The position numbers were made by a program, and so were the translations under genes. Source: Leptolyngbyaceae cyanobacterium CSSed165cm_216 (GTDB lineage Bacteria > Cyanobacteriota > Cyanobacteriia > Phormidesmidales > Phormidesmidaceae). From it: DNA of 15,246 bases. The stretch spans positions 1-15,246 of the forward strand of contig SLIY01000365.1 of NCBI GenBank assembly GCA_007135385.1. The letters are read 5' to 3'. Positions 6,331-13,125 of the stretch are shown one piece after another. Position 1 is the first letter of the stretch, and each line of letters opens with the position of its first letter. A model generated the notes under the pieces. That model made no database searches, was not told the DNA's origin, and saw nothing but the letters and a program-made list of their open reading frames with translations.

Positions 6331-7095
6331 TCAGTGGTGGTGCCGATACCGCACAAACTCCGACCCATACACCGAAACTAGGTTGTCGGGTGACAGCGCG
6401 TAGTCTGGGCTGCCCTGGCAGCGGATAGAGCGGTTGATACAGAGGACGCGATCGCAGTGTTTGCGGACCATATCTAAGTCGTGGGAAATTTGCAGAATGG
6501 CCCAACCCTGGGCTTGTTTGAGCTGGTAGAGCAGTTGGTAAAACTCCGACTCGCCGCGGACGTCGAGGCCAGCGGGGGCTTCGTCGAGGATTAGCAGGCG
6601 GCGGGGGTGCACCAGGCAGTAGGCCAATAGGGCGCGTTTCATTTCGCCGCCAGAGAGGCGAGAGATCGGCTGGGGGCCAAGGTGCAGGGCATCGACTTCG
6701 GCTAGGGCGCGGCTGACCGCCAGGCGGCGCGGTTGGCGATTGGCCCAGGGTAGTTGTGGTCCCAGGCTGTCCCAGCCGAGGGCGACGAGTTCGTTGACCG
6801 TGATCGGGATGCGACGGTCGAACAGGAAGTTTTGGGGTAGGTAGGCAATCTGCTGCCGCACCCGGGCGGGCAAAACCCCCTTGCGGCTGAGGGGTTGCCC
6901 CAACACCAACACATCCCCTGTGCGTCGGGGTAAAATCCCCAACACGGCTTGAACCAGGGTGCTTTTGCCAGCCCCATTGGGGCCAACAATGGCGGTGTCA
7001 GTGCCCTCGGCTAGGGCAAAGGAGACATCCTGCACGGCGGGGTAGGTGTCGCGGTATACGGTCAACCCGTCTACGACTAGAACGTCAGTGCTCAA
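6331..7095 (-). CDS. znuC: Zinc ABC transporter ATP-binding protein ZnuC
   Basis: This is the cytoplasmic ATPase that powers ZnuB. From the chosen start the protein has 254 residues with Walker A GPNGAGKST (38-46), Q-loop Gln88 (LPQN), signature LSGGE (147-151), Walker B LLILDE (167-172) and switch His205 (ISHD). It ends in RYRHHH, a small histidine tail that could touch zinc. I chose a TTG start at 7093-7095 because AGGAGG lies 7 nt ahead of it and the ABC domain begins directly afterwards. A start at 7188 would add 31 unrelated residues, all overlapping the znuA 3' end. The znuA stop TAG overlaps this ribosome site, so translation of the two is probably coupled. Confidence 0.93.
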   Translation of the reverse strand: MSTDVLVVDGLTVYRDTYPAVQDVSFALAEGTDTAIVGPNGAGKSTLVQAVLGILPRRTGDVLVLGQPLSRKGVLPARVRQQIAYLPQNFLFDRRIPITVNELVALGWDSLGPQLPWANRQPRRLAVSRALAEVDALHLGPQPISRLSGGEMKRALLAYCLVHPRRLLILDEAPAGLDVRGESEFYQLLYQLKQAQGWAILQISHDLDMVRKHCDRVLCINRSIRCQGSPDYALSPDNLVSVYGSEFVRYRHHH

Positions 7096-7102
7096 GTGCG
7101 CC

Positions 7103-7108
7103 CCTCCT
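7103..7108 (-). promoter_or_regulatory. Ribosome binding site that fixes the znuC TTG start
   Basis: AGGAGG on the minus strand, 7 nt before the TTG at 7095. Its first bases form part of the znuA stop codon (TAGGAGG), which supports coupled translation. Confidence 0.75.
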
Positions 7109-8243
7109 AAAACCGCAGACCCACGGGCTGGGGTCGAGTGATTGAGGGAACCATGGCCAGGGGCTGGGGTTGCTGGAGCGGTAGCCATGACTGCTGGGTC
7201 GCGGCCCCAAAGGACGTCGCTAGGTTAGCCGCATTTTGGCGCATCGTCGACAGGTAGTACTCGGGCTGCACGGCCTCGGGACCACCGACTTCAATCGGGT
7301 CGAACATGCCGACCTCCACTCCCATATCTTGGGCGATCGCATCAAAGGCATCCTCCCCAGCGGTGGGCTCGGTCAAAATTGTCTTGAGGCCGGATGTCTC
7401 AACCGTATCGATCACTCGCCTCACATCTTCGGGAGAGGGGTTGACGGTAGGTACATCCACCAAAAACTCGGTCTCTAGACCATAGCTCTCAGCAAAATAG
7501 GGGGCAAAGTCGTGGAACACCACAAAGGACTGCCCGGCAAACGGGGCCATTTTTTCGGCAATCTCGGCATCCAAGGCTTCGAGTTCAGCGATGAAGGCTG
7601 CGGCGTTGGCGGTATAAATACCTTCGCCGTCGGGGTCCACAGCAATCATGCCGTCGCGAATGTTTTCCACCTGCTGAATCGCCCGCTTGGGGTCGAGCCA
7701 GATATGGGGATTGTATTCCCCATGGTGATGATGGTGATGTCCGGCCTCGGCGTGGTCGTGGTCATGGTCGTGACTGTGACCATGATCATCATCCTTGCCA
7801 TGGCTGTGGCCGTGGCTATGCCCTCCCTCCTCTTCATTCGCCAGTACTGCAATCCCCTCGCTGGAGTCAATCATCACCAGGTCAGGGTTCTCAGCATTGG
7901 CGATCAGGTCGTCTAAAAAGAACTCCATCTCCAGGCCATTTTTCACCAGCACATCGGCATTGGCCAGGGCCTGCACATCGCCCGGGCTAGCCTGAAAATC
8001 GTGGGGGTCCACATTCGTGGGCATCAGGGGAATCACCTCGGCGCGATCGCCCACCACCGCGTTGGTGAACTGGGTAATCGGCAAAATCGTCGTCATTACC
8101 GTCAAGTCAACGGTCTCCACCGCCCCCTCCGGGGCATCAGCCTCGCCAATCTCAGTGGTCCCGTTAGCACAGCCACCCAGGGCGATCGCCACGGAAGAAG
8201 CTAGCAGTAAGGCTGTTCGGCGGAAAGGGAAACGTTGGGACAT
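7107..8243 (-). CDS. znuA: Zinc-binding lipoprotein ZnuA (periplasmic solute-binding protein)
   Basis: ZnuA captures periplasmic zinc for ZnuBC. The 378-residue precursor has a positively charged start, a hydrophobic stretch and a lipobox ALGGC with Cys25 as the lipid anchor. The cluster-A1/A9 metal-site residues are in place: His81 (DPHDF), His180 (NPHIW), His244 (FHDF) and Asp315 (FDPIE). Between them (142-175) lies a long His/Asp loop with runs of HGHSH, DHDHDH and six consecutive histidines, as in zinc-specific rather than manganese-specific members. About 30 residues rich in Pro and Gln follow the usual end. AAGGAG lies 6 nt before the ATG at 8241-8243. The gene sits 117 bp after hemB with only repeat DNA between and no Zur box of its own, so it is probably read from the hemB promoter. 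Confidence 0.96.
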   Translation of the reverse strand: MSQRFPFRRTALLLASSVAIALGGCANGTTEIGEADAPEGAVETVDLTVMTTILPITQFTNAVVGDRAEVIPLMPTNVDPHDFQASPGDVQALANADVLVKNGLEMEFFLDDLIANAENPDLVMIDSSEGIAVLANEEEGGHSHGHSHGKDDDHGHSHDHDHDHAEAGHHHHHHGEYNPHIWLDPKRAIQQVENIRDGMIAVDPDGEGIYTANAAAFIAELEALDAEIAEKMAPFAGQSFVVFHDFAPYFAESYGLETEFLVDVPTVNPSPEDVRRVIDTVETSGLKTILTEPTAGEDAFDAIAQDMGVEVGMFDPIEVGGPEAVQPEYYLSTMRQNAANLATSFGAATQQSWLPLQQPQPLAMVPSITRPQPVGLRF

Positions 8244-8262
8244 GGGAGACTCCTTTGCAGGT

Positions 8263-8345
8263 ATCGGTTAATGGGTATCGGCATCCCCTCCTGGGAGGGG
8301 TGGGTTATTCGGGCATCGGATATCGGGTATCGGGTTTCGGGTCTG
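8263..8345. repeat. Heptad-repeat element between hemB and znuA
   Basis: Five tandem heptads (GGGCATC, GGATATC, GGGTATC, GGGTTTC, GGGTCTG) cover 8311-8345. The core at 8283-8313 repeats that at 310-346 with a 6-bp deletion. It lies inside the presumed hemB-znuA transcript. Confidence 0.8.
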
Positions 8346-8360
8346 CCTTTTGCCTAACAC

Positions 8361-9434
8361 CTAATCCCCTCCTTTAATCACCCTCGCCGCGTCCTTGGCG
8401 AAGTAGGTCAAAATCACATCCGCTCCAGCCCGTTTGATGCTGGTCAGGGTTTCGAGCATGACTTGCTGCTCGTCGATCCAGCCCTGGGCGGCGGCGGCTT
8501 TGACCATGGCGTATTCGCCGCTGACGTTGTAAGCGGCAACGGGCAGGTGTGTGTGCTGCTTGATTCGGTGGATAATGTCGAGGTAGGCCAGGGCGGGCTT
8601 GACCATGACGATGTCGGCCCCTTCGGCAATGTCGAGATCGATTTCTTTGAGGGCTTCGGCGGCGTTAGCGGCATCCATTTGGTAAGTCTTTTTGTCGCCA
8701 AATTTAGGGGCGCTCTCCAGGGCGTCGCGGAAGGGGCCGTAGTAGGCAGAAGCGTACTTAGCCGAGTAGGCGAGGATGCCAACGTTGATCCAGCCTTCGG
8801 CGTCGAGGGCCTGACGAATGGCCCCGATGCGGCCATCCATCATGTCGGAGGGGGCGACCATATCAGCACCGGCTTCGGCCTGGGCCAGGGCTTGCTTGAC
8901 CAGCACGGCCACAGTTTCATCGTTGAGAATTTGGCCATTTTCGACAATGCCGTCGTGGCCCATGGTGCTGTAGGGATCGAGGGCCACGTCAGTAATCACT
9001 AGTAGCTGGGGGAAGGCTTGCTTGATTGCCCGCACAGTCTGGGGGATGAGTCCGTCGGGGTTGTAGCTCTCGGTGCCAGCGTTGTCTTTCTGGGCGTGGG
9101 GAATCAGGGGAAAGAGGGCGATCGCCCCAATGCCCAACTCCACCACCGCCTGAATTTCTTCTAGGATCAGGTCAAGAGTATACCGGAAGCACCCTGGCAT
9201 GGAGGGGACTTCCTGCCGCTGACCGTTGCCCTCCATCACAAACATGGGATAGATCAAGTCGTCTACGGCCAGGTGGGTTTCACGTACCATTCGCCGTAAC
9301 CCGGCGGTGCGACGTAAACGGCGGGGACGATGGACCACAGGAGCGGTCGGGGGAGTGGACTGGGGGGTAGACGTTTCAGCACTCTCTACGTCAGCACTCT
9401 CTACCGGAGGAGATGGTGGAGAAGACAAAACCAT
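8361..9434 (-). CDS. hemB: Delta-aminolevulinic acid dehydratase (porphobilinogen synthase), Zn-independent type
   Basis: HemB joins two 5-aminolevulinate molecules into porphobilinogen, feeding haem and chlorophyll synthesis. The 357-residue protein has the two Schiff-base lysines, Lys226 (YSAKYAS) and Lys279 (MVKPALAYLD). The metal region DVALDPYSTMGHDG (149-162) carries Ala151, Asp153 and Asp161, where zinc enzymes have cysteines, so it belongs to the Mg-type group usual in phototrophs. An allosteric-type RRMVRE stretch (47-52) is present. The first 35 residues are Ser/Pro-rich and exceed the family's usual start; a later start is possible but no better one is visible. The ATG at 9432-9434 lies 12 bp from a perfect Zur box and has no Shine-Dalgarno. 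A Zur-controlled HemB that needs no zinc suggests a second, starvation-induced copy, if another hemB exists in the genome. Confidence 0.95.
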   Translation of the reverse strand: MVLSSPPSPPVESADVESAETSTPQSTPPTAPVVHRPRRLRRTAGLRRMVRETHLAVDDLIYPMFVMEGNGQRQEVPSMPGCFRYTLDLILEEIQAVVELGIGAIALFPLIPHAQKDNAGTESYNPDGLIPQTVRAIKQAFPQLLVITDVALDPYSTMGHDGIVENGQILNDETVAVLVKQALAQAEAGADMVAPSDMMDGRIGAIRQALDAEGWINVGILAYSAKYASAYYGPFRDALESAPKFGDKKTYQMDAANAAEALKEIDLDIAEGADIVMVKPALAYLDIIHRIKQHTHLPVAAYNVSGEYAMVKAAAAQGWIDEQQVMLETLTSIKRAGADVILTYFAKDAARVIKGGD

Positions 9435-9446
9435 GGCGATACAATA

Positions 9447-9461
9447 TGATAATGATTATCA
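9447..9461. promoter_or_regulatory. Perfect Zur box shared by hemB and zur
   Basis: TGATAATGATTATCA matches the 7-1-7 consensus exactly and lies between the divergent hemB (minus) and zur (plus) starts. -10 candidates flank it on both sides: TAAGAT on the minus strand (9471-9476) for hemB and TACAAT on the plus strand (9440-9445) for zur. One dimer could repress both directions and give Zur autoregulation. Confidence 0.9.
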
Positions 9462-9488
9462 TTCCTGAGTATCTTACCCTATCTTGCT

Positions 9489-9920
9489 ATGGATCGCGAC
9501 CCTCCTATCCAAAAAACTTGTGGAGCAAGCGTCCCAGTACCCCCTGCCCCCCACTTAACCCCTGGCCAGCAAGCCGTTTTAGCGGCACTGCAACAGCAAC
9601 CTCAGCCGATCTCTGCCCAGGCCCTCCATGGGGTAATTCGTGGCCAGCGTTCGATCGGACTGGCCACGGTCTATCGCGCCCTGGAGCTGCTTAAGTTGCT
9701 CGGGCTAGTGCAGCACCGAGTTACCCTGACCGGGGAAACCCTATACAGTGCCGTGGAGCAGGACCACCACTACCTCACCTGTTTGCAGTGTGGCGTTTCG
9801 GTGCCCGTCGATAGCTGCCTCGTGCAGGAGCTGGCGGCACGGCTCCAGGGAACCAGCTCGTTTCGGATTTACTATCACACGCTGGAATTTTTCGGGGTCT
9901 GCGAGGGGTGTGAGGGGTGA
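9489..9920 (+). CDS. zur: Zinc uptake regulator Zur (Fur family)
   Basis: The 143-residue protein has the Fur-family winged-helix part with the recognition-helix motif LATVYRALELL (58-68), then the metal/dimer part HHYLTCLQCG (93-102) and a C-terminal CEGC (138-141). The two CxxC pairs would form the structural zinc site, and His93/94 and His130 are candidates for sensing. With zinc bound, Zur represses; on zinc loss it releases its targets. A zinc rather than iron role is inferred from the context: it stands between znuACB and COG0523 genes, and a perfect Zur box precedes it. The ATG at 9489-9491 lies 27 bp from the box. The first 22 residues, before HLTPGQQAVL, are a Pro-rich extension. It converges on the WD40 gene with 54 bp between the stops. 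Confidence 0.93.
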   Translation: MDRDPPIQKTCGASVPVPPAPHLTPGQQAVLAALQQQPQPISAQALHGVIRGQRSIGLATVYRALELLKLLGLVQHRVTLTGETLYSAVEQDHHYLTCLQCGVSVPVDSCLVQELAARLQGTSSFRIYYHTLEFFGVCEGCEG

Positions 9921-9931
9921 GGGGGGAAATT

Positions 9932-9971
9932 GGGTATCAGGTGTTAGGTCGAAACCCGCAACTCGATACCC
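9932..9971. terminator. Repeat-derived hairpin between convergent zur and WD40 genes
   Basis: GGGTATC (9932-9938) and GATACCC (9965-9971) are perfect inverse complements around heptad-like DNA (GGTGTTAGGTCG). The position between two convergent stops suits a bidirectional terminator, but no long T-tract follows on either strand. Confidence 0.45.
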
Positions 9972-9974
9972 CTC

Positions 9975-11033
9975 CTACCCAAACCCCTTCCCCGCCAACC
10001 CCTGGGTCCATACTATTACCTCTCCCCCACAGCCCCCTGCGGCCAGGTGCTGACCTTGGGGCGACCAGGCCACGGTCGAAAACCCATTTGCGGTCCCTTC
10101 CAAAATTTGAGCGGCCTGGGTGGCCTTCTGCCAAAGGCACACCCAACCATCCTCAGAGGCTGAGGCCAGTAGGGTTGACTGGGGCTGAAAGGCGATCGCC
10201 GTCACCGCCCCACTGTGCAAGTCCAGCACCTGGGCCGTCCATCCCTGGGCCTCCTCTTCCCCTTTAGCCCACACCACCACTCCCTCTGCACTGGCAGATG
10301 CCAATAGGGGTGCTCCTCCCTGGGCTGTGACCGTCGACCAGTCCAGTCGCCGTACCTTACCTGGAAAGCCTTGCATTTGCCAGGGATAGGGATTGTCCCA
10401 CGGCCATACCAGCAGGGTGCGATCGTTATTGCCCGAGGCCAGGTATTGTCCGTCGGGGGAGATGGCGATCGCACCACTGGCCCCTCCGGTCTCCCGTACC
10501 TGGGGGTCACTGGCCCAATCGGCTCGCCGCCAGGTCTTCACGCTCTGGTTACCCGCCAACAGGAGATAGTCACCGCTGGGGTGCCAGGCCAAATCTAGCA
10601 CTGACGACGCCTCGAAATTCAGAGTCGTCACCACTGCTTGCGCCGTCGCATCCCACACCTGAGCGTATCGCCCCAGACTAAAGGCCAGCTCTAACTGCTG
10701 CGGATGCCATCCCAGGCAATCGACCCAGACCCGTGCATTCTCCAACTCAGTCAACAGCGTTGAGCTGTTCGCTGTCATCTGCCAAATCCTCACCGCGCCA
10801 TCCTGTCCCCCTGCGGCCAGGAACTGACCATTGGCGGAAAAGGCGATCGCATCCACCGACAAGCCCTGCTTTTCTTGCAACGCCACCGATGCCCCTATCT
10901 TGGCGTCAAACACCACCACTTCCCCCGCCGCCGAACAGGCGGCCAGCCGAGCGCCATCGGGCGACCAGGCAAGGGCGGTCACGTAATCAGCGAGCAGGGT
11001 TTGCCAGGTGGGGGTAAGGAGGGGTTTGGGCAT
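9975..11033 (-). CDS. WD40-repeat beta-propeller protein paired with a COG0523 GTPase
   Basis: The 352 residues contain about seven WD40 units, recognised by repeated patterns such as VTALAWSPDG...VVVFD, IAFSANGQFLAAGGQDGAVRIW, IAISPDGQYLASGNNDRTLLVW, IAFQPQSTLLASASEDGWVCLW and VAWSPQGQHLAAGG..EVIVW. This predicts one complete seven-blade propeller with no extra domain, no signal peptide and no membrane segment: a cytoplasmic protein-protein docking platform. It starts at the ATG at 11031-11033, 82 bp after the COG0523 gene with only a repeat hairpin between, so both are probably read from the Zur promoter near 12125. A scaffold for the GTPase or its zinc clients is an inference; propellers carry no function by themselves. 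Confidence 0.92.
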   Translation of the reverse strand: MPKPLLTPTWQTLLADYVTALAWSPDGARLAACSAAGEVVVFDAKIGASVALQEKQGLSVDAIAFSANGQFLAAGGQDGAVRIWQMTANSSTLLTELENARVWVDCLGWHPQQLELAFSLGRYAQVWDATAQAVVTTLNFEASSVLDLAWHPSGDYLLLAGNQSVKTWRRADWASDPQVRETGGASGAIAISPDGQYLASGNNDRTLLVWPWDNPYPWQMQGFPGKVRRLDWSTVTAQGGAPLLASASAEGVVVWAKGEEEAQGWTAQVLDLHSGAVTAIAFQPQSTLLASASEDGWVCLWQKATQAAQILEGTANGFSTVAWSPQGQHLAAGGCGGEVIVWTQGLAGKGFG

Positions 11034-11047
11034 GATAGATAATTTTG

Positions 11048-11123
11048 AGTTTTGAATTTTGAGATTTAAGTTGAGGTTGAGAGCTAGCTACAATTCAAAA
11101 CTCAACCTTAAAAATTCAAAACT
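11048..11123. repeat. Inverted-repeat element between COG0523 and WD40 genes
   Basis: AGTTTTGAATTTT (11048-11060) pairs perfectly with AAAATTCAAAACT (11111-11123), and the inner sequence is partly complementary too. The right arm contains the stop codon of the COG0523 gene (11116-11118), so the repeat supplies the end of that reading frame. Confidence 0.8.
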
Positions 11124-12096
11124 GAGAACCCAAACATCCCCTAAACGACTCCTCCAATCCCATTTCTTCTAAGTTCCTGCCGATAAACACCAGCTCGTTT
11201 TTGCGGGTTTCGTCGGGTCGCCAGGGGCGGTCTTGACGACCGTCGAACAGCATGTGTACGCCCTGGAAGACGAAGCGGCAGTCTTCGCCAGCAATGTTGA
11301 GGATGCCTTTCATCCGGAAGATGTCGGGGCCGCGATCGCGCAGCAATGTCCCTAGCCACTGATTGAGTTTGTCGCCATCCACTGCGCCCGATTCCACCAG
11401 GGCGATGGAACCGACGGTTTCATCATGTTCGTGGGTGGTTTCATTGAGAAATTCAGGGTCGATCTTGAGGGCGTTACCCAGGTCAAAGGCGCTGACGCCG
11501 AGGATAGCGTCCATTTCAACCTGGGCGTCGCGGCTGCGGTAGATTTTTGCGATCGCATTCATGGCGCGAATCCGCTCTTCCAGGGCTTGCAACTCGGCCT
11601 CGGTCACCAGATCCACTTTATTCAACAAAACCACGTCGGCAAAGGCGATTTGCTCTAGGGCTTCCTCCGCTTCCCAATGCTGGGCGATGTGGGCCGCATC
11701 CACCACCGTCACCACTGCATCGAGGCTGGCCTGGGTCTGTACTTCGTCATCGACAAAAAAGGTCTGAATCACGGGGGCGGGGTCGGCCAAGCCCGTGGTC
11801 TCGATCACCAGGTGGTCAAACTTGTCGCGTCGCTTCATCAGGTTGCCGATGATGCGGATCAGGTCGCCGCGTACGGTGCAGCAGATGCAGCCATTGTTCA
11901 TCTCAAAAATTTCTTCGTCGGCGTCGATCACCAGCTGGTTGTCAATACCTACTTCGCCAAACTCGTTGACGATCACCGCCACCTTTTTGCCGTGCTCGTG
12001 GGTGAGAATGCGGTTCAGCAGAGTGGTTTTGCCCGCCCCCAAGTAACCCGTCAGCACCGTAACCGGAACAGAGCGTTGCACCTCAGCAGCAACCAT
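11116..12096 (-). CDS. COG0523 (CobW/G3E family) GTPase, YciC/ZagA-like
   Basis: The protein has 326 residues from the chosen start. It has Walker A TGYLGAGKTT (16-25), GCICC (69-73), ETTGLADP (99-106), NKVD (159-162) and a CobW C-terminal domain (about 258-322, FRMKGILNI to LVFIGRNLEE). A short acidic/histidine patch, THEHDE (221-226), sits in the linker where zinc-related members often have histidines. It differs clearly from the pair at 93-1424 (GEVGID for GDINID, and longer), so it is a second subfamily. I prefer the ATG at 12094-12096, which has GAGG 6 nt ahead; an ATG at 12106-12108 would add four residues. A Zur box and a perfect TATAAT lie just upstream. The role is presumably GTP-dependent zinc delivery under starvation, with the WD40 protein as partner. 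Confidence 0.94.
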   Translation of the reverse strand: MVAAEVQRSVPVTVLTGYLGAGKTTLLNRILTHEHGKKVAVIVNEFGEVGIDNQLVIDADEEIFEMNNGCICCTVRGDLIRIIGNLMKRRDKFDHLVIETTGLADPAPVIQTFFVDDEVQTQASLDAVVTVVDAAHIAQHWEAEEALEQIAFADVVLLNKVDLVTEAELQALEERIRAMNAIAKIYRSRDAQVEMDAILGVSAFDLGNALKIDPEFLNETTHEHDETVGSIALVESGAVDGDKLNQWLGTLLRDRGPDIFRMKGILNIAGEDCRFVFQGVHMLFDGRQDRPWRPDETRKNELVFIGRNLEEMGLEESFRGCLGSQF

Positions 12097-12116
12097 AGTC
12101 AACCTCATTTAGGGAA

Positions 12117-12137
12117 TGATAATCATTTTCTATTATA
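12117..12137 (-). promoter_or_regulatory. Zur box and -10 of the COG0523-WD40 operon
   Basis: TGATAATCATTTTCT (12117-12131) matches the Zur consensus at 12 of 14 defined positions. On the minus strand a perfect TATAAT lies at 12132-12137, directly upstream, so the predicted start point falls within the box, about 29 nt before the ATG at 12096. Confidence 0.8.
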
Positions 12138-12354
12138 GGGTGGGGGAAAGTTTACAGCTTGCGGCGGGCGATTTGCGGCAGGTGGTAAATCGTAGGCGAT
12201 GGTCGCCGCCCTCCCCTGCCACCGCCATGAATAGTAGACAGTCTCAGGCTTTGCCTCAGCCCGCCCCAATTTCTGCGCCCCAGCCATAACAACCTCTCTT
12301 CTTCTTCAATGCGATTAATGGGGAAATGCGAATCATCGGGGAACTGTGCTCAAA
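12138..12354. other. Intergenic gap between two divergent Zur promoters
   Basis: I see no gene in these ~215 bp. The part next to 12138 holds heptad-like GCGGGCGATTTGCGGC DNA and a partly complementary stretch (GGCAGGTGG near 12178, CCCTGCCACC near 12217). The remainder is pyrimidine-rich without clear structure. Confidence 0.5.
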
Positions 12355-12360
12355 TTTAAT

Positions 12361-12375
12361 TGATAATGATTATCA
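12361..12375 (+). promoter_or_regulatory. Perfect Zur box before the FAD-oxidoreductase remnant
   Basis: TGATAATGATTATCA matches the consensus exactly. TTTAAT at 12355-12360 is a -10 candidate directly upstream on the plus strand, the same arrangement as at the other Zur promoters here. An ATG inside the box (12366-12368) is in frame with the downstream reading frame. Confidence 0.85.
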
Positions 12376-13064
12376 TCGCAGGCGGAACGGGCAGGTGTCG
12401 GGTCTTAGGTGTTAGGTGTCGGGTGTTAGGTGTCAGGCAAAAGGCAAACCCGAAACCCGATGCCCGACCAACCCACCCCTGCCCCTCCCAATCCCCAATC
12501 CTCAATCCCCCCTCTACCGACATCGCCATCATCGGCGCAGGCCCCCAGGTCCTCACCCTGGGTATCCATTTGCTGCAAAAGAAAGCCGCGATGCGCAACC
12601 GCTTTGTGGGGATCGATCCAGCGGGAGAATGGCTGCACCAGCGGCACCATCAGTTTGCGGCGCTGGAAATTCCTCACCTGCGATCGCCCGCTGTTCACCA
12701 CCTCGACCCCCACCCCGCCGCTCTGCACACCTTTGTTGAAGGTCGTCCCGATCAGCTGTTTCCCCCTTACGCGCGACCCAGTACCCCACGATTCCGCGAC
12801 TTTTGCCAGTCGGTAACCCAGCGGTGGAATTTAGCGGATCGGGTGCTGGCGGGGACGGTGCAACACCTGGAGCTTTGCTGGAACGTGGGACGGCAGCGGT
12901 TTCGGCTCAGTTTTGCGGATAGTCGTCAGCTTTTGGCCCGGCGAGTGGTGTTGGCGATCGTAGACGGCACCCCCCCTGGCCAGACTGGGCACGGCGAATT
13001 TCCCAGACCGATTCCAGCGATGGTCAAAGACCGGCCTTTGGCCATCGCCTTGTCCCCGCCCTAG
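12366..13064 (+). pseudogene. FAD/NAD(P)-binding oxidoreductase, truncated and frameshifted
   Basis: From about 12519 the frame encodes a Rossmann start DIAIIGAGPQVLTLGIHLL (GxGxxx dinucleotide site), then LEIPHLRSPAVHH and GRPDQLFPPYARP. These are features of cyanobacterial FAD-dependent proteins related to lysine/ornithine N-monooxygenases. The family is normally well over 350 residues, whereas here sense ends near VVLAI (about codon 198). A run of seven C (12970-12976) follows. Past it a different frame reads more sensibly (LARLGTANFPDRFQRW, to a stop at 13087-13089), which points to an indel in the C-run. Beyond that nothing of the NADPH half remains. The first 50 codons from the ATG at 12366 are translated repeat DNA, so the original start is also lost or displaced. 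Its Zur box is still perfect. Confidence 0.75.
12395..12490. repeat. Heptad-repeat element inserted after a Zur box, in frame
   Basis: Six exact-phase heptads (GTGTCGG, GTCTTAG, GTGTTAG, GTGTCGG, GTGTTAG, GTGTCAG) cover 12395-12436. A complementary arm with CCCGAAACCCGATGCCCGAC follows. The stretch 12470-12490 is the exact reverse complement of 319-339 in the first element. The insert contains no stop in the oxidoreductase frame. Confidence 0.85.
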
Positions 13065-13125
13065 TCAAACCGAGTATTGGGCTATCTAGAACCGCTGCTT
13101 CACTGACGGTCTAGGCCAGGGGAAT

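Noticed and set aside
6221..6505. N-terminal extension of ZnuB up to 6505
   Set aside because: These 95 codons overlap znuC and then translate heptad repeats; ZnuB homologues begin at the ATG at 6220.
7512..7916. Plus-strand frame inside znuA with runs of Met and Val
   Set aside because: It is the antisense of the ZnuA histidine-rich loop; the composition follows from CAT/CAC codons on the other strand.
8463..9002. 179-codon plus-strand frame inside hemB
   Set aside because: It is the antisense of conserved HemB motifs, and its translation is Gly/Val-biased with no family resemblance.
1422..9464. Leaderless mRNAs for hemB and the first COG0523 gene
   Set aside because: Starts lie only 12-15 bp from the boxes, but better -10 hexamers upstream of the boxes predict leaders of about 25-30 nt.
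281..12490. Phased repeats as a possible CRISPR array
   Set aside because: The units are 7 bp without spacers, dispersed in single gaps, and no cas-like gene is present.
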